From: an uncultured Oscillospiraceae bacterium
GTDB taxonomy: Bacteria > Bacillota > Clostridia > Oscillospirales > Oscillospiraceae
DNA length: 64,000 nucleotides
Reading direction: 5' to 3'
Assembly: GCA_934645175.1 (NCBI GenBank)
Contig: CAKUDE010000003.1
Span: 1-64,000, forward strand
Both the position numbers and the translations under genes were made by a program. Below, piece by piece: positions 39,066 through 47,422 of the stretch; within the stretch, counting starts at the first letter, position 1; each line of letters begins with the position of its first letter. The notes beneath the pieces are model-generated. The model saw nothing but the letters and a program-made list of their open reading frames with translations. It searched no databases and was not told the DNA's origin.

Positions 39066-40676
39066 ATGACCGAACGCATCGACGGCCTGCGTCTGCACGA
39101 GCTGCTGTCCGGCGGCTTTGCGCGCCTGCATTCCAACGCCGAAACGGTTGACCGGCTGAACGTGTTTCCGGTTCCGGACGGCGATACCGGTACCAATATG
39201 AGCCTGACCCTGCGCGGCGGCGTGACGGCGGCCGAGCCGCAGCACGAAGCCGGGCGGACGCTCCGCGCCGTAGCGCGCGGGGCGCTGCTTTCCGCGCGGG
39301 GGAATTCGGGCGTGATTCTGTCGCAGTTTCTGCGCGGTCTGGCGGACGGCGCGCAGGACCGCGAGTGGCTGGATACGGCAGGCTTTGTCGCCGCGCTGCA
39401 AAGCGGTACGGCGTGCGCCTATCAGGCGGTGATCCGTCCCGTCGAGGGAACGATGCTGACGGTGATGCGCGAGGGCTTTACCCTGTCCGCGCCGCTGCCG
39501 CAGGATTTTGAAGCACTGTTTTCCCGCCTGCTGGAAGCCATGCGGCGGAGTCTGGCGCATACGCCGGAGCTGCTGCCTGTTCTGAAGGATGCGGGCGTGG
39601 TTGACAGCGGCGGCGCGGGACTGGTATATCTTTTTGAGGGCATGGACGCCGCGCTGCGCGGCGAACTGACCGAAACGGTTGAGACTGCACCGCTGCCTGC
39701 CGCTGCCGCGCCTGCGGGTGCGTTCGGCCGCGACAGCGTGCTGGAATACGGCTACTGCACCGAGTTCATTCTCCAGCTTATGACGGCCAAAACGGACATT
39801 GCCGCCTTCCGCATCGAGCCGATGATCGACTTCCTCGGTTCCGTCGGCAATTCCATTGTTGCGGTGCAGGACGGCGATCTTGTCAAGGTGCATGTCCATA
39901 CCTTTGAGCCGGAGCGTGTACTGGGCTACGCACGCCGCTTTGGCGAATTTATTACGATCAAAATCGAGAATATGTCCGTACAGCACAATGAGCTCGTGCA
40001 GCGCGAGCGCAAGCGCTTTGCCGTGGTTGCCGTGGCCTCCGGGGCGGGACTGACGGACTATCTGCGTGAGCTGGGCGCGGACGCAATCGTCGAGGGAGGA
40101 CAGACGCAGAATCCCTCCGCCGAGGATTTCCTGCACGCCTTTGCCGAGCTGAACGCGGACTTTATCGTTGTTCTGCCGAACAATTCCAATGTGATTCTGA
40201 CGGCGCGGCAGGCGGCGGAAATGGCGCAGGGGATGCAGATTCGCGTTATTCCGACGCGCTCCGTCGCCGAGGGCTATTCCGCGCTGACCATGATGGATCC
40301 GACCTGCGAGACCATCGACGACTTTGTCGCGTCGCTGACGCAGTGCCTTGCCGGAGTGACGACGGGCTATGTAACGACCGCGACGCGCGATTCCGTGCTC
40401 GACGGCGTCAGCGCCCGCGCGGGGCAGTATATCGCCCTTGCAGACTCACATCTGCTGGCTGCGAGCGATACGCGGGCAGGGGCGGCGTTGGCGCTCTTTG
40501 CACAGCTTCCGCAGATGTCCGAAAAGCAGGTTCTGACCGTGTTTTTCGGCGCAGCCGTGGAGCAGGAGGAGGCCGACGCGCTTTCCGACGCCGTGCAGCG
40601 GCGCTTTCCGCTGCTGGAGATCGGCGTGGTCAACGGCGGACAGGGCGTGTATGACTATATTTTCTGCATAGAGTGA
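39066..40676 (+). CDS. fakA: Fatty acid kinase catalytic subunit (DAK2/FakA)
   Basis: A 536-residue kinase that phosphorylates FakB-bound fatty acid to acyl phosphate. The N-terminal DhaL-type nucleotide domain shows NVFPVPDGDTGTNM with the Mg-binding Asp residues and ARGNSGVILSQFLRG. The middle domain (about 225-310) and the C-terminal DegV-like domain follow. Length is as in FakA. It starts 3 bases after the second FakB-type gene, which makes a complete FakAB system. Confidence 0.95.
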   Translation: MTERIDGLRLHELLSGGFARLHSNAETVDRLNVFPVPDGDTGTNMSLTLRGGVTAAEPQHEAGRTLRAVARGALLSARGNSGVILSQFLRGLADGAQDREWLDTAGFVAALQSGTACAYQAVIRPVEGTMLTVMREGFTLSAPLPQDFEALFSRLLEAMRRSLAHTPELLPVLKDAGVVDSGGAGLVYLFEGMDAALRGELTETVETAPLPAAAAPAGAFGRDSVLEYGYCTEFILQLMTAKTDIAAFRIEPMIDFLGSVGNSIVAVQDGDLVKVHVHTFEPERVLGYARRFGEFITIKIENMSVQHNELVQRERKRFAVVAVASGAGLTDYLRELGADAIVEGGQTQNPSAEDFLHAFAELNADFIVVLPNNSNVILTARQAAEMAQGMQIRVIPTRSVAEGYSALTMMDPTCETIDDFVASLTQCLAGVTTGYVTTATRDSVLDGVSARAGQYIALADSHLLAASDTRAGAALALFAQLPQMSEKQVLTVFFGAAVEQEEADALSDAVQRRFPLLEIGVVNGGQGVYDYIFCIE

Positions 40677-40684
40677 GAGAACGC

Positions 40685-41665
40685 ATGGAAAAGATTATCC
40701 TTGACCTCTACGGCGCCGACTGCGGCGCACAGACGCTTGCACGCGGTGCGGCGGAAGCGCTGCGCGGCGACAAGACGCTGCGGCTCGTGCTTGTCGGTGA
40801 CGAGCGGCTTGTCCGCGCGGAGCTGGACGACTGCGACCCGGCGCGCTGGGAGTGCCTGCATACGACGCGGTATGTTACAAATCACGATAAGCCGACGGAG
40901 ATTCTGCACGGAAAAGACGACACCTCGCTTGTGATGGCATTGCGGCGGCTGAAGCAGGATCCGGAGTGCGGCGGTCTGCTGTGCGCGGGGAATACCGGCG
41001 CGCTGCTCGTCGGCTCGATCTTCCTGCTGGGGCTTCAGCCCGGCCTGAAGCAGCCCGCGCTGGCAACCGCACTCAATCTGGCCGGGGAGAAGTACGTCTG
41101 CTTGGTTGACTGCGGCGCGACGCTGGAGTGCCGCCCGAAGGAGCTGGCACGCTTCGCCCTGATGGGCGACGCATTCATGCGCTGCATGGGTGGGCTGGAG
41201 GCGCCGCGTGTCGGTCTCCTGTCGGTCGGACGCGAACCGGGCAAGGGGACGGATACGACCCGCGAGGCGTATGCCCGCCTGTCCGAGCTGCCGATTCGCT
41301 TCGTCGGCAACATTGAAGGCGGCGACGTCTGTGCGGATGCGGCCGACGTTGTGGTCTGCGACGGCTTCACGGGAAATGTGCTGCTGAAAAACATTGAGGC
41401 GACCGGGAAGCTCGCCGCTTCCCTGTTGTCGCGCTGGGGTGCGGATGCAGTACCGGAGGGACTTCGGCAGAGGCTGTACCATTATTTTGATTTTAATTCG
41501 CGCGGCGGCGCCGTTTTTCTGGGAACGGCAAAGCCGGTCATCAAGCTGCACGGTGCGGCGGGAGCGCAGACGGTTGTTTCCGCCCTTGCGCAGATGCAGC
41601 GTCTGCTTGCCGCAGACTTCAGCCAAAGGCTGGCCGAAGCCTGCACGGGCTTCGATCTGCACTGA
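40685..41665 (+). CDS. plsX: Phosphate acyltransferase PlsX
   Basis: A 326-residue enzyme interconverting acyl-ACP and acyl phosphate, the donor for PlsY. Motifs include KDDTSLVMALRRLK, CAGNTGALLVGSIFLLG, LLSVGREPGKG, RFVGNIEGGDV and VVCDGFTGNVLLK. ATG 40685 gives the usual N-terminus; a GTG at 40673 overlapping the fakA stop is an alternative. Compared with common PlsX, the opening is LDLYGADCG rather than MDxMGGD. Its place behind FakA links exogenous fatty acid activation directly to phospholipid synthesis. Confidence 0.92.
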   Translation: MEKIILDLYGADCGAQTLARGAAEALRGDKTLRLVLVGDERLVRAELDDCDPARWECLHTTRYVTNHDKPTEILHGKDDTSLVMALRRLKQDPECGGLLCAGNTGALLVGSIFLLGLQPGLKQPALATALNLAGEKYVCLVDCGATLECRPKELARFALMGDAFMRCMGGLEAPRVGLLSVGREPGKGTDTTREAYARLSELPIRFVGNIEGGDVCADAADVVVCDGFTGNVLLKNIEATGKLAASLLSRWGADAVPEGLRQRLYHYFDFNSRGGAVFLGTAKPVIKLHGAAGAQTVVSALAQMQRLLAADFSQRLAEACTGFDLH

Positions 41666-41668
41666 AAA

Positions 41669-41692
41669 ACCGGCTGCCGAGCGGCAGCCGGT
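41669..41692. terminator. Hairpin after plsX, left copy of a duplicated sequence
   Basis: A 10-bp stem (CCGGCTGCCG / CGGCAGCCGG, inside a 24-base block) preceded by an A-run but without a T-run. An identical 24-base block occurs at 41850-41873. Confidence 0.7.
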
Positions 41693-41849
41693 GAGCGCGT
41701 TAAGGGAGCCTCCGGTCGTGTCATTCCGAGGAGCGAAGCGACGTGGGAATCTCGTGCAAAAAATTTCGGTTTTGCCGAAATCCACCGGAGATTTGGAATC
41801 GTTCCGTGAGATTGCCACGACCCCTTGCGGATTTTTGCAATGACAAATG
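41693..41849. repeat. Repeat element flanked by 24-bp direct repeats
   Basis: It contains a diverged repeat unit (TGTCATTCCGAGGAGC at 41719 to TTTTTGCAATGACA at 41845) between two identical 24-bp hairpin blocks. The layout is what insertion with target duplication would produce. Confidence 0.65.
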
Positions 41850-41873
41850 ACCGGCTGCCGAGCGGCAGCCGGT
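41850..41873. terminator. Hairpin after the glycosyltransferase gene, right copy
   Basis: Identical 24 bases to 41669-41692, here followed by TTTCCG. It ends 5 bases before the glycosyltransferase stop codon. Confidence 0.7.
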
Positions 41874-41878
41874 TTCCG

Positions 41879-42943
41879 CTATGTATGCTCTTTGTTGATA
41901 TCGCGGTATTTGGCAATGTGCAGGAGCTTTTGCAGAAAATACTCCGGCGCGATCAGCACCAGGGCCGACAGGTTGAACGAGACGAGCAGCGGCAGCTTCA
42001 GCGGCCGCAGCAACACGCAGCAGACGGTGTAGGCGATAAAGCGCAGAAGCGTCTGCGACAGCGTGTGCAGCGCAGCGGCATAGCGCACCCGCCGGAAGAT
42101 AACGAATTTATCCATGAGGATACAGAACGCGGCCGAAACGAAGCCTGCCTTGGGCAGCGAGGTGAGCAGATACCAGAATTCGTTCGGAAGGATGCCGGGC
42201 AGGACGGCGGGGTAAACCAGCGTCTCAAGCACGAGCACCAGCTCCACCAGCAGGATGCTTGCGAGCGACGCCCACGCGCTGGCGAACAGCCGGCGGTAGA
42301 TACGCAGCGTGTCGCGCAGCGGGTCGAAATGAGAGGACCTGTTGCCGTCAATATACACCGAGCGGATCAGCAGCGTGGTAATGGGAATGGCCTGCTTGTC
42401 CGCATAATAGAGCATATTCATTTCGTAGTCGTATTTTTCGCCGCCGACCTGCGTGAGCCAGTCGAGCTGTTCCACGGAGAAGCCGCGCAGACCGGATTGG
42501 TTGTCGCGGAAATAGTGCCCCGTGAGCATCGTGTAGATAAAACGGGAAAGGTCGTTGCCGATGCGCGAGCGGAAGGGAATGTCGCCCTGAAAATCCCGCA
42601 CGCTCAGTACGAACTGCGCGCCGTGCAGAAGCTCGTCGCGCACGCGCAAAATATCCGAAACGGGGTGTTGCCCATCGGCGTCGGCCGTGATAAAATGGGT
42701 GCAATCGGGGAATTCTTCCAACAGGTGGGACATCCCGTGCTTCAGCGCCGCGCCCTTGCCGCTGTTTTTCGGCAGCGTCAGGACGTGCGCGTAGGGCGCG
42801 ACCGCCGCAAAGACCGGTGCGCAGCGGGAGCTGCTGCCGTCGTTGACAATCAACAGGTTTACGTCGTTCGCCGCAAGCTCGCGCGCCAGCGCGACGAGGG
42901 TGTCGTCCGGTTCATAGGCCGGAATCAGGATCACTTGGCTCAT
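41879..42943 (-). CDS. GT2 glycosyltransferase with C-terminal GtrA-type membrane domain
   Basis: A 354-residue protein. Residues 1-215 are a DPM1-like family 2 glycosyltransferase with ILIPAYEPDD, VNDGSS and the metal-binding ITADADGQH (DxD). Residues about 225-345 have four hydrophobic helices in the pattern of GtrA flippase-like proteins (GFVSAAFCILMDKFVIFRR). Such fusions make and move polyprenyl-phosphate sugars for envelope polymers. It overlaps the upstream hydrolase gene by four bases (ATGA). Confidence 0.88.
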   Translation of the reverse strand: MSQVILIPAYEPDDTLVALARELAANDVNLLIVNDGSSSRCAPVFAAVAPYAHVLTLPKNSGKGAALKHGMSHLLEEFPDCTHFITADADGQHPVSDILRVRDELLHGAQFVLSVRDFQGDIPFRSRIGNDLSRFIYTMLTGHYFRDNQSGLRGFSVEQLDWLTQVGGEKYDYEMNMLYYADKQAIPITTLLIRSVYIDGNRSSHFDPLRDTLRIYRRLFASAWASLASILLVELVLVLETLVYPAVLPGILPNEFWYLLTSLPKAGFVSAAFCILMDKFVIFRRVRYAAALHTLSQTLLRFIAYTVCCVLLRPLKLPLLVSFNLSALVLIAPEYFLQKLLHIAKYRDINKEHT

Positions 42944-43908
42944 TTTTGTGTTTCTCTCTCTGTTTCATTTCCGCAGTTTTGCAGAAGGAATGCGTGAATC
43001 TGCGCCATCAGGCGCGAATTTGCCGTGCCGTCGGGGTCAAACAGCAGGTCGGTATGCCCGCTCTGTCCCGTTGCGCCCCAGAGCAGCACGGCGCTGGTGG
43101 CCGGGAGCCGGTTACGGTGGGAGAAGATCGAGAACGCCCCCGGCGGGACGGTTTCGTCCTGTGCACCCTGCACGATCAGTGCCGGCGTGCGGCTGCGCGA
43201 CAGCTCCCCGGCGGCGTCGCAATCGAGCGTCTGCGCGTCGAAGAGCGAGCGCTGGTAGAGCCGGAGCAGGGGATAGTTGGCATATGCCAGGGCGCCGATG
43301 CGCTCTACCGCCGGGCTCATGACGCCTTCCATGGCGCTGTTTGCGCCCGCTACGGCGACCACCGCCGCGGGACGGTGCTCCCGCAGTACGCCGCAGGCGG
43401 CGTAGGCTCCGCGACTGTGGCCGAGCAGGGCGTAGTTCCGATAGCCGAAGCAGGCGTTTTGTTCCAGACAGTCCAGCGCCGCGTCCAGATCGACGACGGT
43501 CTGGCAGTAGCCGACGGCGGAGGCGCCGCCGCTTTCGCCGCAGCCCGTCGGGTCAAAGACGAAAACGCCCCAACCGTACCGTATCAGACTGTCCACCTGC
43601 CGCAGATAGTCCGAAGAGACGGCGTTCAGGCCGGGAATCAGCACGACGAGCGTATCGCGCGTGCCGGGGTAAAGATAACCGCGCAGCGTTTCGCCCCGGC
43701 AGGGGAAATCCACGGCCGTGCGGGATTGCACCAATGCCGAAAGCTCTGCGGGTACTGCCGCAGGTGCGGCGTCATAGCGGCGGAACGCCGCGTCATAAAT
43801 CAGCTTGGTCGCGCAAAGCGAGACAAGCAGCAGGGAAAACAGACAGAAAAATATGGTACGCCAGATCCTTTTCCTATGATGATGTACCGTAATTCTCACC
43901 GTTTTCAC
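42940..43908 (-). CDS. Membrane-anchored alpha/beta hydrolase
   Basis: A 322-residue protein with a basic N-terminus and transmembrane anchor (about 16-38), then an alpha/beta-hydrolase domain facing outside: nucleophile Ser in LLGHSRGA, acid Asp in QGAQDETVPPG and a C-terminal His in GQSGHTDLL. Substrate unknown. GTG 43908 is the likely start, with only a weak ribosome site. It forms an operon with the GT2/GtrA gene, which suggests envelope work. Confidence 0.8.
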   Translation of the reverse strand: MKTVRITVHHHRKRIWRTIFFCLFSLLLVSLCATKLIYDAAFRRYDAAPAAVPAELSALVQSRTAVDFPCRGETLRGYLYPGTRDTLVVLIPGLNAVSSDYLRQVDSLIRYGWGVFVFDPTGCGESGGASAVGYCQTVVDLDAALDCLEQNACFGYRNYALLGHSRGAYAACGVLREHRPAAVVAVAGANSAMEGVMSPAVERIGALAYANYPLLRLYQRSLFDAQTLDCDAAGELSRSRTPALIVQGAQDETVPPGAFSIFSHRNRLPATSAVLLWGATGQSGHTDLLFDPDGTANSRLMAQIHAFLLQNCGNETERETQK

Positions 43909-43950
43909 CGAAACCTATTCCGATTTTCACTCCGAAGGAGCATTTGTTGT

Positions 43951-44940
43951 ATGCAATTTGTGCCGGACTATCGCCGTGAGGCGATCAACGAGACCCAATA
44001 TGCCGAACGCATTGCGCAGATCGGCGCGATGCTTGAGCCCTGCACGGAGCGGGGCTTCTGGACGGCCGCCGACGGCTGCCGCCTGCACCGGGTGTTCAGC
44101 CGTGCCGAAAACGCCCGCGCCAGCGTGGTGCTGGTGCACGGCTTTACGGAATTCTCCGAAAAGCTCACGGAGCTGCGCTGGCTGCTGCTGCGGCAGGGCT
44201 ACAATGTCCTGTGCTACGACGCGCGGGGCCACGGCCTGTCCGACCGGCCGGTGGATGATCTGCAGCTTACCCATGTCGAACGCTTTTCGGACTATACCGA
44301 CGATCTTGACGGGCTGCTGCGCACCTTCCTGCTGCCGCGTACCGAAGGGCTTCCGGTCTATCTCTACGGCCACTCCATGGGCGGCTGCGTGGCGGCGCTC
44401 TGGCTGGAGCGTGGTGCGGATCTCGTCGCACGGGCGGTGCTTTCCTCGCCCATGCTCTGCCCGGTCACGCACGGCCTCCCGCGCAGAGTGCTGCGCGCTA
44501 TGGTACGCAAGGGCGCGCGGGACAACGGCTGGGCCGCGCGGTTTCCCTTTACGGGCGGCTTCAATCCCAACCCGGATTTTCGCCTGGCGGGCGACGCGAG
44601 CTTTGCCCGCTTCCGTCACAATATGGAGCTGCGCCTCGCCGAGCCGCACTATCGGAATTCCTCCGCCAGCTACCGCTGGATGGACGAGGCGCTGACCGTG
44701 CAGGACCGACTGCTGGCGCACGGTGCGCCGGAGGCCGTCCGGGCGCAGGTACTTCTTGTCAGTGCGGGTGCGGATCGCGTGGTGCGCCGTGCGCCGCAAA
44801 GGCGTCTTGCCAAGCGCATCCCGCAATGCCGCTTTGTCAGTCTGAAGGGGGCAAAGCACTGCCTTTACACTTCGGCGGAGCCCCTTTTGGGACGATACTT
44901 CGATCTTGTGCTTGACTTTCTTGCACAGGGGTGTGAGTAG
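43951..44940 (+). CDS. Alpha/beta hydrolase, lysophospholipase / monoacylglycerol-lipase type
   Basis: A 329-residue cytoplasmic hydrolase. It has the oxyanion segment VLVHGFTEFSE, YDARGHGLSDRP, the nucleophile elbow YLYGHSMGGC, the acid in SAGADRVV and the His in GAKHCLYT, all in the order of PldB/monoglyceride lipases. GAAGGAG lies 10 bases before ATG 43951. It is divergent from the membrane hydrolase with only 42 bases between start codons. Substrate is inferred from family only. Confidence 0.87.
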   Translation: MQFVPDYRREAINETQYAERIAQIGAMLEPCTERGFWTAADGCRLHRVFSRAENARASVVLVHGFTEFSEKLTELRWLLLRQGYNVLCYDARGHGLSDRPVDDLQLTHVERFSDYTDDLDGLLRTFLLPRTEGLPVYLYGHSMGGCVAALWLERGADLVARAVLSSPMLCPVTHGLPRRVLRAMVRKGARDNGWAARFPFTGGFNPNPDFRLAGDASFARFRHNMELRLAEPHYRNSSASYRWMDEALTVQDRLLAHGAPEAVRAQVLLVSAGADRVVRRAPQRRLAKRIPQCRFVSLKGAKHCLYTSAEPLLGRYFDLVLDFLAQGCE

Positions 44941-44943
44941 AGC

Positions 44944-45324
44944 TTATTTTTTCTTGGAGAACAGCGCCTTGGCCTGCGCAGCGACGGAGGAGAGCAGCTT
45001 GCCGCTCTGCTCCGTTTCTTCACTTTGTACGGTCAGAACGCGCACCTGCCCGTCCTTTACGACGAGAAAGCTCATCGGCGTGCGGGTGATCTTTGCGCCC
45101 GCGCCGGCGGGGTTCTGCCGCTTTTTGCGCCCGACGTCGTTGACGTCCGCACCGCCGCCGGCAAAACCCGCCGAAACCTTTGAAACGGGAATCACGGTGA
45201 CGCCGTCGAGTTCAAAACGGTCGCCCAGAACGGTATTTGCGTCGGCGAGGCGGAGCGTTTGCTCTGCGGTAAACGACAGCACGCGCAGCAGCGTGCTCTC
45301 CGGTTTTTTGACTTCAGGTTCCAT
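44944..45324 (-). CDS. gerW: Sporulation protein GerW (YtfJ)
   Basis: A 126-residue protein of the YtfJ family with the conserved GDRFELDGVTVIPVSKVSAGFAGGG core and a GAGAKITRTPMSFLVV C-terminal half. In Bacillus it is made in the forespore and needed for some germinant responses. The partner DUF2953 gene overlaps it by 11 bases, the same pair as ytfJ-ytfI. It is a good sign that the organism sporulates. It converges with the hydrolase at 44940 with only 3 bases between stops and no visible terminator. Confidence 0.93.
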   Translation of the reverse strand: MEPEVKKPESTLLRVLSFTAEQTLRLADANTVLGDRFELDGVTVIPVSKVSAGFAGGGADVNDVGRKKRQNPAGAGAKITRTPMSFLVVKDGQVRVLTVQSEETEQSGKLLSSVAAQAKALFSKKK

Positions 45325-45970
45325 GATTGTCCTCCTTCGGTGACGGCTGGTAAACTTCGTTTTGCATATTCTGACGGATCAGACGGATCGCCGCCTGTAA
45401 GATTCGGAAGATCGTAACGCTCAGCGCCGCTTCCAGCGCATAGCTGCTCTCCGGTGCGGAAAAATCGCAGGCAATCTGCACATCCGCGGCATTCGGACGG
45501 GTTTTGAATACCGTTTCCAGATAGCCGATCAGGGGGTAAACCACGGCGCAGGCCGCGCCGTAGTCCATCGCGGCGTCCGCCGCATCCTCTCCGGCACAGA
45601 CCGCCCGCAGCTTCAGGCGGCACAGACGCACGAAGGGAAGAATTTGCACAATCGCGTCGATGAGCGTGCGCAGGGCGCTGACGAGCTGCCCGAGCGTACC
45701 CGAAACGCCGCGCGAGCGCACGGCGCTCTGCGCCGAGCGGGCGCTGTCCAGCGGAGAGAAGCCGAGCAGCCGGCCGACAATACGGCTGAGCGCACCCTTC
45801 GGCTTGTCAGGATCCTTCTCGCGAAAGGTGAAGAAGAGCAGACGGTAGCGCAGCGTAAGCGGCTGATCCGTCCGTGCGGAGATCAGAATTACGATCGGCA
45901 GCGACAGGATCAGCCCGATCAGCAGGGCAATCGCGCCCAGAACGATTCCGATCACGGCAAGCACATGCAA
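45314..45970 (-). CDS. DUF2953 membrane protein (YtfI-like)
   Basis: A 218-residue protein with one N-terminal transmembrane helix (about 4-30), a middle segment with LRYRLLFFTF, and a C-terminal DUF2953 region (AAMDYGAACAVVYPLIGYLE). In Bacillus this family is encoded with gerW. The start is TTG 45970 behind GGGAGGGAAGG. The molecular role is unknown. Confidence 0.85.
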   Translation of the reverse strand: MHVLAVIGIVLGAIALLIGLILSLPIVILISARTDQPLTLRYRLLFFTFREKDPDKPKGALSRIVGRLLGFSPLDSARSAQSAVRSRGVSGTLGQLVSALRTLIDAIVQILPFVRLCRLKLRAVCAGEDAADAAMDYGAACAVVYPLIGYLETVFKTRPNAADVQIACDFSAPESSYALEAALSVTIFRILQAAIRLIRQNMQNEVYQPSPKEDNHGT

Positions 45971-46080
45971 CGGCCTTCCCTCCCTCTTCGGTTTGATTCC
46001 TTTATTCTAACGTATTTTGCCCGTAATTGCAACCGCTTTGCGGGCGGCGGAAACTTTTTTCCGAAATTTGAAAATAGTAC

Positions 46081-46108
46081 TTGCATTTTCCGAAAATATC
46101 GATACAAT
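46081..46108 (+). promoter_or_regulatory. Promoter of the folate uptake operon, with -10 palindrome
   Basis: TTGCAT (46081-46086), 16 bases, TACAAT (46103-46108). The inverted repeat TCGATAC-N4-GTATCGA (46099-46116) is centred on the -10 box and looks like an operator. Confidence 0.6.
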
Positions 46109-46126
46109 AGTATCGACAATACGACG

Positions 46127-46232
46127 TTGCAGGGAGTAGAAACAAGTGCGTTAAGTACCGGCGGATGGGAGGTTGCCGCCGGGCGAAGGGAGCCTCGGCT
46201 TCCGCGATACTGTTTCGCAACCGCCTGAGCTG
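46127..46232 (+). ncRNA. Tetrahydrofolate (THF) riboswitch
   Basis: It matches the THF aptamer: conserved GGGAGTAG, GCGTTAAGT and the ATGGGAGGTTG loop closed by CCGGCGG/CCGCCGG. The loop GGTTG can form the diagnostic pseudoknot with CAACC near 46219-46223. P2 pairs AAACAAGT with ACTGTTT (one bulge) and P1 pairs CAGG with CCTG. It stands 140 bases before a folate-family ECF S component, so gene context agrees. Confidence 0.92.
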
Positions 46233-46340
46233 GTGCCGGCGTTCCGCAAACGATGCGGCGAGCCGCTTTTGCCCCGATCCTCGTTCCGGGCCGAAGGACT
46301 TGCCGTGCGGGGCAGGGCATGGCGTCGTACATATTTTTAA

Positions 46341-46364
46341 CCTCCTCCAAATTCTTTCAGGAGG
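46341..46364 (+). promoter_or_regulatory. Shine-Dalgarno sequestering hairpin, likely riboswitch expression platform
   Basis: CCTCCT (46341-46346) can pair with the ribosome site AGGAGG (46359-46364) of the following gene. Folate binding upstream could favour this fold and block translation (inference). Confidence 0.6.
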
Positions 46365-46372
46365 AATTTTTT

Positions 46373-47401
46373 ATGCCCAAAACAGAAAAAACCCTTGCCC
46401 CCGGCCTGTATGCCACGCCGTTTTCCAAGGCATACTGGCACGATGCGGTCTGCGAGCTGAAAAAAACGAAAATGCTTGCCGTCGCCGCCGTGATGATTGC
46501 CGTGCGCGTTGCACTCAAGGGTCTGCCCATCCCTACCGGCATCCCGAATTTGCAGATCAATCTCGGCTTTTTTGTCAATGCACTCGGCGCAAGCATCTTC
46601 GGCCCGGTCGTCGCGCTGCTGGCTGCCGCGGTCAGCGATACGCTCGGCTGTATTCTGTTTCAATCCGGGCCGTATTTCTTTCCGTTCATCGTTACGGAGC
46701 TGGCCGGTTCGCTCATTTTTGCGCTGTTTCTCTACCGTGCGCCGCGCAGCAGCCTGCGCGTCATCCTCTCGCGCTTCTGCGTCTGCTTCTTCGTCAATAT
46801 CGTGATCCAGACGCCCATTATGATGCTCTATTACGACATGGTCCTCGGCAAGTCCTACGCCTGGTTCGACCTGCCGCGCATCATCAAGAATCTGGTGCTG
46901 TTCCCGTTGGAGTCGCTGCTGCTGATTCTCTTCCTCAATGCCGTCTCCCCCGTGACCTACCGCATGAAGCTGACCTATGCGCCTCCGGAGAAGCTGCGGC
47001 TGACGAAGCGCTCCGTCGCGCTTGTGCTGGCGCTGTTTCTGACGGGCAGTCTGGCCACGGCGGGCTACGGCTGGTACAGCTATAACACCACCAATCACGC
47101 CACGCAGTTTTCCGATTCCGAGCGCGCCGGGTTCAACCGCACGCTCACCGAAAATCTGGCGCTCGGCGAGGACGAGATCGCACTGGTGAACCGGTATGAT
47201 AAGACGCTGTTCTCCGACGAGGCAACCGTCACCTATACGGTCTACCGCTATGACCCAAAGGCCGGGAATGCACCCGACGCGAATACGCTCTATGCCCTGA
47301 AAAACTCGCAGGCGGCGGGCGACAAGTATGCCGGCGTGCTGGAAAAGAGCGGCTCCGGCGAAATCACCGTGAGAACGGATGATCTGAGTATCGTGAAATA
47401 G
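46373..47401 (+). CDS. ECF transporter S component, folate family, with extracytoplasmic C-terminal extension
   Basis: A 342-residue protein. Residues about 30-215 form a six-helix S component with the folate-family stretch LQINLGFFVNALGASIFGPVVALLAAAVSDTLG. Ordinary S components stop at about 170-200 residues. Here a further transmembrane helix (about 217-238) and a roughly 105-residue hydrophilic domain (YNTTNHATQF to the end) follow. The THF riboswitch upstream and FolC downstream support folate uptake. Energising A and T subunits are not in the window. Start ATG 46373 follows AGGAGGAATTTTTT. Confidence 0.85.
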   Translation: MPKTEKTLAPGLYATPFSKAYWHDAVCELKKTKMLAVAAVMIAVRVALKGLPIPTGIPNLQINLGFFVNALGASIFGPVVALLAAAVSDTLGCILFQSGPYFFPFIVTELAGSLIFALFLYRAPRSSLRVILSRFCVCFFVNIVIQTPIMMLYYDMVLGKSYAWFDLPRIIKNLVLFPLESLLLILFLNAVSPVTYRMKLTYAPPEKLRLTKRSVALVLALFLTGSLATAGYGWYSYNTTNHATQFSDSERAGFNRTLTENLALGEDEIALVNRYDKTLFSDEATVTYTVYRYDPKAGNAPDANTLYALKNSQAAGDKYAGVLEKSGSGEITVRTDDLSIVK

Positions 47402-47422
47402 AAGAACAGGAGAAATTGAGAT

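Noticed and set aside
38064-40136. 690-residue frame on the minus strand
   Set aside because: Antisense to the second FakB-type gene and fakA; no plausible start or domain.
45971-46080. Possible small gene before the folate promoter
   Set aside because: No frame with a start and ribosome site; the region is an AT-rich divergent promoter spacer.
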